The notes under the pieces are model-generated. The model did not search any database. It saw nothing but the letters and a program-made list of their open reading frames with translations, and was not told where the DNA came from. Below, in pieces: positions 43,050 to 52,084 of a stretch of 64,000 nucleotides of DNA (within the stretch, counting starts at the first letter, position 1; each line of letters starts with the position of its first letter). Origin of the DNA: Paenibacillus luteus (GTDB lineage: Bacteria > Bacillota > Bacilli > Paenibacillales > Paenibacillaceae); assembly GCF_006542765.1 (NCBI RefSeq), contig NZ_SKCD01000088.1, positions 124,001 through 188,000 of the forward strand, written 5' to 3'. Both the position numbers and the translations under genes were made by a program.

Positions 43050-46000
43050 TTATTTCACACTATCACTGATCGTTTCCAGCCATTTTTCGCTTCCGTCGGC
43101 ATTCCGCTCCGCTTTATGGGAAAGCGTCGCTTCCTGTACATCCCCGAAGCCCCAATGACTCTCTGGCATATCCGGGAATAATGGAGCTAATCCCTGCAAT
43201 GGTCCGCGGTACAACATCCGGTTAATCATCGTAACAGCCTCAACGCGGATAATCGCATTTTTCGGCTTGAAGCTGCCATCCGGATAACCGTTCAAAAACT
43301 TGCCGTTATACAAGGCTTCAATGGTATTTGCCGCCCAGTGCCCTGTCGTATCCTTGAAGTGCGCCGTTGCCGGTTCACTGACCTCAAGCTTCAGGAAACG
43401 AGCCATAACCGAAGCAAGCTCGCCTCTTGTCACTGCTGCATCCGGACGGAAAGAACCATCTTCATAACCGCTAAAATAGTTGTGTTTTACGGCAATTTTA
43501 ATGTAATTCGTTGCCCAGTGCCCTTCACGAATATCGTTAAATGGCAAGGTGGAATCGATATTTACATTTTCAGTTAGCCGTGCAACGATGGCCGCCAGCT
43601 CTGCCCGGGTTAATGACCCCTCAGGCTTGAACTCCTTGTCTGGGTAGCCAAGAATATAACGGTAATGCGTAAGCTCGCCAAAGCGTTCCGAGAACACGTT
43701 GATTTTTACCGATGACTTAATGGATACCCCGTTAGCGAGAAGCTCGCCTGGAATATCAAAATCCGTATCGGCTACCTTCATCAGCGGCCATTCAAGCGTG
43801 ATTTTGTAGCTTCCGCCTTGACCGCCAGCCACATTTACAACTTTCCATACGATCGTCTGTCCAGTAACCGTACCGCCTGCAGCATCAATAATGACTGCAT
43901 CCGTAGGGATTATTACTTTAATCTCGCCTGCAGCAAGAGTGCTGCTCGACGTGTTTTTGTATTCGACCGTAACTGTCGTCTTCGTTCCTTCTTTTACTTT
44001 GTTTTTATCTACAGAAAGAGTTAATGCCGGATTCGCAGCCGGAGCAGCCGGAGTAGGCACTGTGAACGGAGTCAGCTCCAAATCATGCTTCACGATCTCC
44101 CACTCTACTGAAAGAACTGGACTTCTGTAGCTTTGGTAACCATTTTTCGTTACGAGCAAGTAGTAGTCCGTTTCCGGATACACCATATAAGCATAGAAGC
44201 CATGCGCATCGCTTAGCTGCAGCGGACTTGCATTATCGTTAGGCGCGAAGCCTACCAATGCCGGCAGAACGACCTTCTCATCTGGCGTGATACCCTTGCC
44301 TTTGTTCCGCGCCGTATCCGCATAACGGAGTTCAACCTCTGCACCCTCAATTACGGCTTTCGTGACCGAATCGGTAATCGTACCGTATGGATCAACAAGC
44401 GCTTCGGAGATATTTAATTCTCCTGATGCCGTTACACTCACCGCAGCGCGGCTGAAAGCGATTGTCTTCCCTGGCTCGATTTCATATCCGATCTCCAGTT
44501 CATACTCGCCAATAGCGAGTCCGTCAGCGTGGAATACGCCTTGTCCATTAAGCTCAAACGCTTTTGGAGCGCCGCCTTCAAGCACATAGGTGCCATCGGC
44601 TTTTTTGACATAAATATGAGTCTTGGCAAGCAAGTCGCCGCTGAACAGCGAGCTGGCTCCCGTTGGCTGTTTAAGCAGCACAATTCCGGTTACCGTCTTC
44701 TCGGAGTCGAAGTTTTCTTCTCCTGCGCCCGTAACCTCGCCAACCTGCGCCTTCTGTTTATAGGTAACCGGCGTTGGTACTCCACCTACATCAACCATTT
44801 GTGATACTTCCAAATCGTAGGAAACATCACCTTTAGGCACAACGACATAATAAGCGCCGCTTGCATCCGTAATGACCGTTTCATCAAAATCCACACCCGG
44901 TGTAATGATGCCGTCGCCATTTAGATCAAGCGTTACTCTAACGTTTGCTCCCGCAACTGGCGTGTTAGTATCTCCTTTGGTAATAAAGCCTTTCACTGCC
45001 GCTGGCAGGAATGTAATGATTACATCATCCTGCGCCTTCAGCCCATGCTCTTTATTGTACACATTAGCTTGAATTGGGATTTGCTGCTCGCTTACGCCAG
45101 TGATTTGCTGTGATTTATACGTCACCACAGCTATTCCTTGCTCGTTCGTGACAGCTGTATTCCCGCCTACAAAATCTCCTTTGCCTACTGGCGCGGTAAA
45201 TACGACCGTAACGCCTACAATCGGAGTACCATCTGAACTTGTTAACAATGCTGAAAGATCTGTTGTTGATTTGCCATCTCCTAAGATTTTATCAGGATTT
45301 GCTGATAACGACAGATTCGCTTTCACCACTTCAAAGTGGTTATCCGTTAGCCTGCTGGATAGCTCTCCCGTTAAAGGTCTTTCATTTCCATCAACTGCAG
45401 CAAAAGTAACCATGTATGGATTGCCTGCAGTATCAGCTGGGAGCAAATACGTCGTATTAATCCACTTCTTATAGCCGTCCGTGACAAAGGTGTCAGGGTT
45501 GGCAAGCGTCAGCGGAACGATAACGCCATTAACATTTGCGGTTACACCCTCTGCGAGCCATGAGCTCACAGCTGCAAGCCCGAGCTGCTCGCCTGGGATG
45601 ATTTTCACAATTTTCGGATCGCCTTGAACCTTGTCTCCCACCCAGCCGTCCAGCGATCTGTGAATATTAATGGTTACGGTAGCCGGTATGTCGCCAGTCT
45701 GACCGTCTTCATCCGTGACATTATAAGTAAAGCTATCCTGTCCCGAAATAAAGTTCGGGTTCGGTTTATAGATCCAAGTATCTCCTGAAACATCATCGTC
45801 AGCTGGCTCGATCGTACCTTTGGATGGATTGCTCGCCAGTCCGTAGACGATTTCCGTAACGCTCTCTTGGTCCTTGCCTTTGAAAATAATAATAATTTCG
45901 GATGTGCCTTCCGTAACGTTAACCGTAATAGGCTCTGCAACCGGCTTGCCGTTGTAAGCAATGCTTACTTTAGCAGGCGCTTCGGACAATTGTTTGCCGT

Positions 46001-49000
46001 CGCTTCCCTTCCAATCAAACGTTACGGTATCGCCTTGCGGCAATGAAGCCGAAGGCTGGAATTTCAGAGTGTCCAGGTTTTGCGTCGCTATAGTAGCTGT
46101 GATTCCTGGCGCAACATAAACCGATTCCCCTACAGAGGATGTATACCAAAGCGTACCTTTTGCATCAAATTCAGCGGGGAGCGTAATCGTTACTGCTTTG
46201 AGCAAATCACCGTCCGCATCGGTATAGCGTGGCGAATTTGTAAAATCTGTTGCTGTAAAAGCAATGATTTTTCCGGAAAGCCCCGCTTTATTAATATCGC
46301 CAACTACAGGCGGCGTATTAATTGTAATCGTAACCTGCTTGCTATCCTTGGCGTATTGTTTGCCATCCGAACCATTCCAGTCAAAGGTTACAATGCCTGT
46401 AACGCCTGACGCTGGTACGAAGGCCAGTTTGCCGAGATCGCTGGCGGCTAACTCAAAGCCCGCATTCGAAATCTCGATAACCGATCCGTCGCCATTGCGA
46501 AGAACAAGCTTACCCTTCTCCGCTGCTGGGAGTGATACAAGCTTCACTTTAGCTAAGCTCTCGTGAGCTGAATCGCTGTAAGCACCCGTGAAATCTGCTG
46601 TGACGAACGGTACCGTCTCGCCTTTCAAGCTAGATTTATTAATCGGGTCAACGATTGGCGCAGCATTCGCTGTAATGGTAACCGCTGCATCAAGTGCTGC
46701 GTATTTCACACCATCATAGCCATTCCAATTGAAGTTCGCTATGCCTGTGAATCCGTCTGATGCGGGTACAAAAGCAAGCTTAGCCAAGCTGTCGACCTCG
46801 ATTTCATCTCCAGCAGCAACCGCTGTTCCATCTAGCTGCAAGGAGCCTTGCGCAGCATTCGGCAAGGTAACGATTCTCACAGTTGCCAGTCCCTCTGCAT
46901 GGGAAGCACCGTTTTCTTTCGAATAGTGGGTTTTGAAATCGTCAGCCGTGAAGCTGATTGGCTCGTATTGCAGTCCTGCTTTCGCGATATTGCTGACCAC
47001 AGGAGCATTTGTATACGTAATGGTTACTTTGGCCGGGCTGAATGAAAATTGACGCCCGTCATGCCCGTACCAATCAAATACGACTGTGCTGTCATCAGCC
47101 AATTCCTCATCAGGCACAAAGCGCAAGCTGTTTAGCTCGGTCAAGCTGAGTAGAGCAGGCGTTCCAGCCGCGATCTGCTTGCCTACGCCACCAGAGGTGT
47201 ACAGCAGTTTGCCCTTATCGGCAAAATCCGCTGGCAATTGAATCCGCACCTGTGACAATGCATCCTCATCCTCATCGGTATATGCATCGGAGTTAGCAAA
47301 GTCGCTTGCCTTAAGCTCTACTGTCGTACCAGCAATCGCTGCAAACGAAATATCGCTCACGATCGGCGCGGCATTGATGTTGATGTTTACCTTATTATTG
47401 TTTTTGGCATACTGTTTGCCATCTGAGCCGTTCCAATCGAACGAGACTTGTCCAAGCGCATCTTCTTCGGGGACAAAGCTCAGCTTGCCAAGATCCGCCG
47501 AATTGAACTCATTGCCTGCTGCTACCTCGACCGCAGGGTTGCTGCCGTTTTTGAACCACAGCGTTCCCAGTTCCGGATCAGGCAGTGAAACGATTTTCAC
47601 TTTGCTTAAATTCTCTGCCGGTATCGTTGCGTCTGCAAAGTGGCCCGTAAAATCCACTGCTGTAAAAGCAAGCGTAACGCCTTGGTTAATGGTTTTCTCA
47701 ATTGCCGTTACAATTGGAGCGGCATTGGCTGTGATCGTCACTGCAGCATCTAGAGCTGCATATTTTGTGCCGTCATAGCCGTTCCAATCGAACGAAGCCG
47801 TTCCAGTAAAGCCCGAAGCGGCAGGAACAAATGCCAGCTTGCCAAGGTCTGCCTTCGCAATTTCGTCTCCTACTTGAACGTCAACGCCCGACAGTTGAAG
47901 TGTTCCTCCGGTTGGAAGCGTGACGATCTTCACTTTTTGAAGGTTCTCCGGCTGTGCTTGACCGGTTAACCGGTAATACTGACTTGTGAAATCCGATATT
48001 GCGAAGTTCGTTGGCTCATATTGCAGCCCTGACTTCGTAATAGCTTTCACCGCAGGATCAAACGTGGAGAAGGAATAAATATGCTGCGCTTCTCCTGCAT
48101 TCGTATTTTTCTCTTCGGTACGGCCACCTCCACGGTCATCAAACAGGATGATGTTCACCGAGTATTCCTTGGTTGGGTTAATTGTGGGATCAGATATCGT
48201 TATGGCATTCCAGTCCGTCTTGACGCCATTCCCCGGTGTGGTGAACAATTTCTGTTCAAGTCCAAGGTTTTTTTCGACCTCTTCTCCATCCACCGTTCGC
48301 TTCTCAATCACGTTAACTTCGATTGAGTAGTTTTTGTTTGGCAGCTTGGGAAGAAAACTCGTGTCGATTGTTACCTTTCCATTTTCCACCTTCACGCTGG
48401 CATCCGTAATCTCGCCCGTTCTTTTTGAACCGCCGTCAATGATTAATTGTCCCCAATCGACGGTCATTTGCCAGTTTGTGTTTGGCGTTGTGCCGAGGCT
48501 CCGTAAATCTTTGTAAAAATGATGGATTGTGACGCCCACATAGTTATCGCCTAGCGAGATGCGGTCAAAATCCTCTGGCTTAAAGGACAAAACGGATGTA
48601 TTCCATACGCCATCCTTGCCAGATAAGGTACCTAGATAAGCACTTTCGTTAAGCTCTTTCTTGTAGCCTTGTCCGCTAGTCGGGATGCCTGATGCGGCAA
48701 TGGCGTTCGTCCAAGTGCTCGTTGTAGGCCAGGTCGTATAAGACGGACCGAAGGCAATATCCGTTGCATTTGATGAGAAATAGACCCGATCCCATTCCCC
48801 ATTTCCAACTGTGCTAGTCGGTGTATCATACTCATCCACGTCCAGCGCGCGAATCAGCAAATGAGCACTCTTAGTCGGAAGGGCAGCTACATTCGCAATT
48901 TTAAATTCAACCGGATATTTGCTGTAGTTGTCGGCCGTTTGTTTGTTTTGGTTTTTGATACCGATATCCATATCGCCATCCGCCACCGTGCCTGCGACTC

Positions 49001-49187
49001 CTCCACCCCAATTATCCGTATCCGTAAAATACGTCCCGCCAGAAGCATCAGACGCCGCTTCAGCCTGCGGAAGGCTTGTTAAGAAGCTTCCAGTTAGCAA
49101 ATTAACCGCTAACAGCGCCGCAACCGCACGCCTCCCCAATCGTCTTCCTTTATAGCCTTGTAATTTCCCCAGACCACTTAGTTTCAA
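43050..49187 (-). CDS. Large S-layer-homology (SLH) surface protein with tandem repeat domains
   Basis: 2045 residues from a TTG start (AAGGAGG 8 nt upstream). Signal peptide ends near PQAEAASD (~residue 45). A ~330-residue beta-rich region with LamG- or cohesin-like strands comes first. Residues ~380-1180 contain seven tandem ~110-residue Ig/cadherin-like repeats, each ending in a strand like FDWNGSDGKQYA...VTITxNAAPIV. A Big_1-like domain (~1285-1400, LSLSANPDKILGDGKSTTDL), carboxypeptidase-regulatory-like repeats (~1400-1690) and a DUF11-like domain (~1710-1825) follow. Three SLH modules (~1850-2015) end the protein and should bind pyruvylated wall polymer; the TRAE motif reads TRAE, TRGE and IRVE. 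An adhesive or structural surface role is inferred. The enzyme content appears to be nil. Confidence 0.92.
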   Translation of the reverse strand: MKLSGLGKLQGYKGRRLGRRAVAALLAVNLLTGSFLTSLPQAEAASDASGGTYFTDTDNWGGGVAGTVADGDMDIGIKNQNKQTADNYSKYPVEFKIANVAALPTKSAHLLIRALDVDEYDTPTSTVGNGEWDRVYFSSNATDIAFGPSYTTWPTTSTWTNAIAASGIPTSGQGYKKELNESAYLGTLSGKDGVWNTSVLSFKPEDFDRISLGDNYVGVTIHHFYKDLRSLGTTPNTNWQMTVDWGQLIIDGGSKRTGEITDASVKVENGKVTIDTSFLPKLPNKNYSIEVNVIEKRTVDGEEVEKNLGLEQKLFTTPGNGVKTDWNAITISDPTINPTKEYSVNIILFDDRGGGRTEEKNTNAGEAQHIYSFSTFDPAVKAITKSGLQYEPTNFAISDFTSQYYRLTGQAQPENLQKVKIVTLPTGGTLQLSGVDVQVGDEIAKADLGKLAFVPAASGFTGTASFDWNGYDGTKYAALDAAVTITANAAPIVTAIEKTINQGVTLAFTAVDFTGHFADATIPAENLSKVKIVSLPDPELGTLWFKNGSNPAVEVAAGNEFNSADLGKLSFVPEEDALGQVSFDWNGSDGKQYAKNNNKVNININAAPIVSDISFAAIAGTTVELKASDFANSDAYTDEDEDALSQVRIQLPADFADKGKLLYTSGGVGKQIAAGTPALLSLTELNSLRFVPDEELADDSTVVFDWYGHDGRQFSFSPAKVTITYTNAPVVSNIAKAGLQYEPISFTADDFKTHYSKENGASHAEGLATVRIVTLPNAAQGSLQLDGTAVAAGDEIEVDSLAKLAFVPASDGFTGIANFNWNGYDGVKYAALDAAVTITANAAPIVDPINKSSLKGETVPFVTADFTGAYSDSAHESLAKVKLVSLPAAEKGKLVLRNGDGSVIEISNAGFELAASDLGKLAFVPASGVTGIVTFDWNGSDGKQYAKDSKQVTITINTPPVVGDINKAGLSGKIIAFTATDFTNSPRYTDADGDLLKAVTITLPAEFDAKGTLWYTSSVGESVYVAPGITATIATQNLDTLKFQPSASLPQGDTVTFDWKGSDGKQLSEAPAKVSIAYNGKPVAEPITVNVTEGTSEIIIIFKGKDQESVTEIVYGLASNPSKGTIEPADDDVSGDTWIYKPNPNFISGQDSFTYNVTDEDGQTGDIPATVTINIHRSLDGWVGDKVQGDPKIVKIIPGEQLGLAAVSSWLAEGVTANVNGVIVPLTLANPDTFVTDGYKKWINTTYLLPADTAGNPYMVTFAAVDGNERPLTGELSSRLTDNHFEVVKANLSLSANPDKILGDGKSTTDLSALLTSSDGTPIVGVTVVFTAPVGKGDFVGGNTAVTNEQGIAVVTYKSQQITGVSEQQIPIQANVYNKEHGLKAQDDVIITFLPAAVKGFITKGDTNTPVAGANVRVTLDLNGDGIITPGVDFDETVITDASGAYYVVVPKGDVSYDLEVSQMVDVGGVPTPVTYKQKAQVGEVTGAGEENFDSEKTVTGIVLLKQPTGASSLFSGDLLAKTHIYVKKADGTYVLEGGAPKAFELNGQGVFHADGLAIGEYELEIGYEIEPGKTIAFSRAAVSVTASGELNISEALVDPYGTITDSVTKAVIEGAEVELRYADTARNKGKGITPDEKVVLPALVGFAPNDNASPLQLSDAHGFYAYMVYPETDYYLLVTKNGYQSYRSPVLSVEWEIVKHDLELTPFTVPTPAAPAANPALTLSVDKNKVKEGTKTTVTVEYKNTSSSTLAAGEIKVIIPTDAVIIDAAGGTVTGQTIVWKVVNVAGGQGGSYKITLEWPLMKVADTDFDIPGELLANGVSIKSSVKINVFSERFGELTHYRYILGYPDKEFKPEGSLTRAELAAIVARLTENVNIDSTLPFNDIREGHWATNYIKIAVKHNYFSGYEDGSFRPDAAVTRGELASVMARFLKLEVSEPATAHFKDTTGHWAANTIEALYNGKFLNGYPDGSFKPKNAIIRVEAVTMINRMLYRGPLQGLAPLFPDMPESHWGFGDVQEATLSHKAERNADGSEKWLETISDSVK
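45950..48060 (-). repeat. Six-repeat block with ABC-ABC order inside the SLH gene
   Basis: Repeats 1 and 4 share LQYEP, GYDGxKYAALDAAVTITANA; repeats 2 and 5 share FDWNGSDGKQYAK and LGTLWF/KGKLVLRNG; repeats 3 and 6 share TLPAxFxxKGxLxYTS and SxAPAKVxI. The offset between equivalent repeats is about 1.07 kb, so three repeats were duplicated as a block. A divergent seventh repeat follows. Confidence 0.8.
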
Positions 49188-49358
49188 CCTTGTTTCCTCC
49201 TTGATTATGTAATGCTAATAATTGCAACTGCTGCCCGTTCAGCTGCATTCCCCTCCTTCTTTCGTAATAGGACATTCGTCCCTATTTTATCAAACGAATC
49301 TGTACATTTTCTGTACAAATCTGTCAATTTTCAAAGAATAATGACAGATCAACACAAA

Positions 49359-49399
49359 AATAGACTTTGCAAACCAAATTTGGTTTGCCAAGCCTATTT
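49359..49399. terminator. Hairpin with perfect 20-bp palindrome
   Basis: The core GCAAACCAAA/TTTGGTTTGC (49369-49388) is extended by near-matching AATAG..CTT and AAG..CTATT arms, with T-rich tails on both strands. It looks like a bidirectional terminator, insulating the SLH gene from upstream transcription. Confidence 0.55.
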
Positions 49400-49500
49400 T
49401 TCTGTGACGGCCTATTTTTTTCTTTCCGAGGATGCTGCTGCTTATGGCTGGGATTGTTTTTAGTCAAAGTGGGCGGGCCGAGCAGATTAGAACTACTTAA

Positions 49501-49560
49501 AGATCTACTTTTAGATCTACTTTTAGACCTACTTTTAGATCTACTTTTAGATCTATTTCT
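49501..49560. repeat. Five tandem 12-bp units
   Basis: AGATCTACTTTT five times head-to-tail, with single changes in units three and five (AGACCT and ATTTCT). It ends 11 bp before the MITE-like element. Confidence 0.9.
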
Positions 49561-49571
49561 GGAAAGTGTAT

Positions 49572-49793
49572 CTATATAAGTTGAACTACAGTTTTTCGTG
49601 TTGGTCGCTGCGCGAGTAGATCATTCTTTACGAGCGCGGTTGTAACCAGATTCTTTGATTGCCTAAGACATTTAAAACCTAAGACATTTAAAGGTAAGAA
49701 TCCGGAATCCGGCTACAAAGGGTATCACTTTGTTTCTCCAGAACGATCTTCTCACTCCGCTTAGACTTCATTTTTTTAGTTCAACTTATATAG
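49572..49793 (+). mobile_element. MITE-like element, copy B, with perfect 17-bp terminal inverted repeats
   Basis: The left end CTATATAAGTTGAACTA (49572-49588) is the exact reverse complement of the right end TAGTTCAACTTATATAG (49777-49793). The 222-bp element has no coding capacity. Its interior (GTCGCTGCGCGA, GCGGTTGTAACCAGATTC, CCGGCTACAAAGGG, CACTTTGTTTCTCCAGAAC) recurs in copies A and C. No convincing target-site duplication can be seen. Confidence 0.8.
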
Positions 49794-49821
49794 TTACTAA
49801 TCGTTTGGAGCCCATATGCTG

Positions 49822-50165
49822 GATTAGATCTACTTTTTAGTTCTATTTCTCGCAAAGCTAGCTAATTACTTGCCATTTGGATCCTATATGTTGGATTAGA
49901 TCTATTTTTTAGATCTATTTCCTTGCATTCGGTCAGTTTCCATAAATTAGATCTACTTTTTAGATCTATTCCCCGAAATTCTAGCTATTTACTGGTCGTT
50001 CGGAGCCAATTTGATGAATTAGATCTACTTTTTAGATCTATTCCCTCGCATTCGGCCAGTTTGCATAAATTAGATCTACTTTTTAGATCTATTTCTCACA
50101 ACGCTCTCCCTTCTATGGCCATTTGGAGCCCGTATACTGGATTAGATCTATTTTTTAGATCTATT
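49822..50165. repeat. Higher-order array of six AGATCT hairpin motifs, ~123-bp period
   Basis: ATTAGATCTA-YTTTTT-AGATCTATT motifs (first copy imperfect) start at 49822, 49894, 49945, 50018, 50069 and 50141. Spacings alternate 72, 51, 73, 51, 72 bp, so the real unit is a ~123-124-bp dimer. The 51-bp intervals share GCATTCGG.CAGTTT.CATAA; the 72-bp intervals share CTAGCTAATTACT- or CATTTGGAGCC-type sequence. Each motif can form a short stem. Confidence 0.88.
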
Positions 50166-50232
50166 TCCTCGCTCTCGGCTATTTCGCGGGCTGAGTCCAT
50201 ATAATTGTGTAAAATGCTGTCTTCACAAAACA

Positions 50233-50302
50233 AGCCATGAAGGAAATACTCATCTGGAAGATATAACCAATCTCTTCCGTTGATAAGTATTCATTCATGG
50301 CT
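50233..50302 (-). terminator. Three-tier hairpin downstream of araB
   Basis: AGCCATGAA/TTCATGGCT, AATACT/AGTATT and GGAAGA/TCTTCC nest perfectly around an 11-nt loop, and on the minus strand TTGTTTTGTG follows. It is ~97 nt past the araB stop and is the only candidate end for the ara transcript. Confidence 0.6.
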
Positions 50303-50398
50303 CAGTATCAGTCTGGTTACACCAGATCACCTATGATTAAAAAATTACTTATTGAACACTTACGAGCGAATTCATCCACCCTATGATGTGGAAAGAGC

Positions 50399-52069
50399 TT
50401 ACGCCTGCTCTTCCTTAATCGCCTTAAGGCGCTTCATTACATCGTTAGAGCCGCGGCCGTAGTAATCATGAAGCAGATTATACTCGGCATACAGTTTCTC
50501 GTAAACCGCAACGTTTGCCGGAATGGGCTTAAACGTTTCTTCGCGTACGCGAGCCATCTTCTGAGCCGCATCCACGATGCTGTCGAAGCCGCCATTCGCT
50601 GCGCCAGCCGCTACAGCTCCGAACATCGCTGCACCAAGCGCAGGCGTCTGCTTGGATGCCGCAACCTTGATTTCGCGATTCGTAACGTCTGCGTAGATTT
50701 GCATAAGCAGTGCGTTCTTCTGCGGCAATCCGCCGCAAGCGTACAGCTCATTCACTTCTACGCCGTTGCTGTGGAACGCATCGACGATTTTGCGCGTGCC
50801 AAATGCCGTCGCTTCAAGCAGGGCACGGTATACCTCCCAAGGTTTCGTGAGCAGAGTTAAGCCTAAGATCGTGCCAGTCAGGTCCGTATCCACCAATACG
50901 GAGCGGTTGCCATTCCACCAGTCCAGAGCAAGCAGGCCGGATTCGCCCACGTTCAGCTCATTGGCCTTGCGTGTCAAATACACATGCACGTTCTCGCCAG
51001 CCTTCTCCGCATCCTCCAGCACGTATGCTGGAACCGACTCCTCCACAAACCATTCGAAAATATCGCCAACCGCAGACTGGCCTGCTTCGTAGCCGAAGTA
51101 ACCCGGGATAATGCCGTCCTCAACAACGCCGCACATGCCTTCGACTTCCTTCTCCTCTGTGCCGAGGAGCATATGGCAAATCGATGTTCCCATCGCCATA
51201 ACCAGCTTGCCTGGCGTTACAACGCCAACGCCCGGTACAGCCGCATGCGCGTCAACGTTGCCAACAGCAATCGCCGTGCCTGGCGCTAGGCCAATGCGGG
51301 CAGCGATGTCCGGTAGCAAATCTCCCGCCTTCGAGCCAAGTGGAACAACTTCTCCGCGCAGCTTTGTTTCGGTCAGATTCTCTAGGCGCGGATCAAGCGC
51401 TTTGAAGAACTCCTTGCTCGGGTAGCCCTCTTTCTTGTGCCACATGCCTTTGTAACCAGCCGTACAGCTGTTACGAACGATATTGCCTGTCAGCTGGCCG
51501 ATGACCCAATCGGTTGCTTCTACGAATTTATCTGCCGTCTCATAGATTTCTGGCGCTTCGTTCAAAATCTGCCAAGCTTTGGCCATCATCCACTCGGAGG
51601 AGATTTTGCCGCCATAGCGTGGTACCCATTTCTCTCCGCGCTGCGCAGCCATTTCGTTGATCAGGTTAGCCTCATCCTGTGCAGCATGATGCTTCCACAA
51701 CTTCACCCAGCTATGCGGATTGTCCTTGTAAGCATCCTGCACGCAAAGAGGCTGACCCTCCGCATCGATTGGCAGCATCGTACATGCCGTAAAGTCGATG
51801 CCTAGACCAATGACATCAACAGGATCAATGCCGGATTCCTTCATAACGGCAGGAACGGATAATTCCAACACTTCAATATAATCAAGCGGATGCTGAAGCG
51901 CCCAGTCATACTCCAGCTTAATGCCAGATACCGGCAGCTTCTCATCGATAACATGGTGTGTATAAGGGGTAACGTGCTCGGCAACCTCAGCGCCGTTCGT
52001 CAAGTCAACAAGAACAGCACGTCCCGATTGCGTACCGTAGTCTACGCCAATTGCATATTTTTTGCTCAT
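50399..52069 (-). CDS. araB: L-ribulokinase
   Basis: 556 residues, an FGGY carbohydrate kinase. N-terminal phosphate loop GVDYGTQSGRAVLVDL, sugar-binding region DFTACTMLPID, GGKISSEWMMAKAWQIL, the FGGY-region VGNVDAHAAVPGVGV and MGTSICHMLLG, and the ADP-binding ACGGLPQKNALLMQIYADV. It phosphorylates L-ribulose to L-ribulose-5-phosphate. It is the second gene after araD, 15 nt downstream, so it shares the AraR-controlled promoter. araA, usually adjacent, is not in the window. Confidence 0.96.
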   Translation of the reverse strand: MSKKYAIGVDYGTQSGRAVLVDLTNGAEVAEHVTPYTHHVIDEKLPVSGIKLEYDWALQHPLDYIEVLELSVPAVMKESGIDPVDVIGLGIDFTACTMLPIDAEGQPLCVQDAYKDNPHSWVKLWKHHAAQDEANLINEMAAQRGEKWVPRYGGKISSEWMMAKAWQILNEAPEIYETADKFVEATDWVIGQLTGNIVRNSCTAGYKGMWHKKEGYPSKEFFKALDPRLENLTETKLRGEVVPLGSKAGDLLPDIAARIGLAPGTAIAVGNVDAHAAVPGVGVVTPGKLVMAMGTSICHMLLGTEEKEVEGMCGVVEDGIIPGYFGYEAGQSAVGDIFEWFVEESVPAYVLEDAEKAGENVHVYLTRKANELNVGESGLLALDWWNGNRSVLVDTDLTGTILGLTLLTKPWEVYRALLEATAFGTRKIVDAFHSNGVEVNELYACGGLPQKNALLMQIYADVTNREIKVAASKQTPALGAAMFGAVAAGAANGGFDSIVDAAQKMARVREETFKPIPANVAVYEKLYAEYNLLHDYYGRGSNDVMKRLKAIKEEQA

Positions 52070-52084
52070 TTATCCGAGTCCTCC

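Larger units (their letters stand above)
49188..50398. repeat. 1.2-kb gene-free, repeat-dense region
   Basis: No gene. In order: a long hairpin around the perfect palindrome 49369-49388; a 12-bp tandem array (49501-49560); MITE-like copy B (49572-49793); a higher-order array of AGATCT-rich hairpins (49822-50165); and a three-tier hairpin behind araB (50233-50302). Small open frames here, such as one rich in Leu-Leu-Asp, come from the repeats. Confidence 0.8.

Noticed and set aside
49367..49579. Small plus-strand frame with Leu-Leu-Asp repeats
   Set aside because: It arises from the 12-bp AGATCTACTTTT array and a palindrome, without an RBS.
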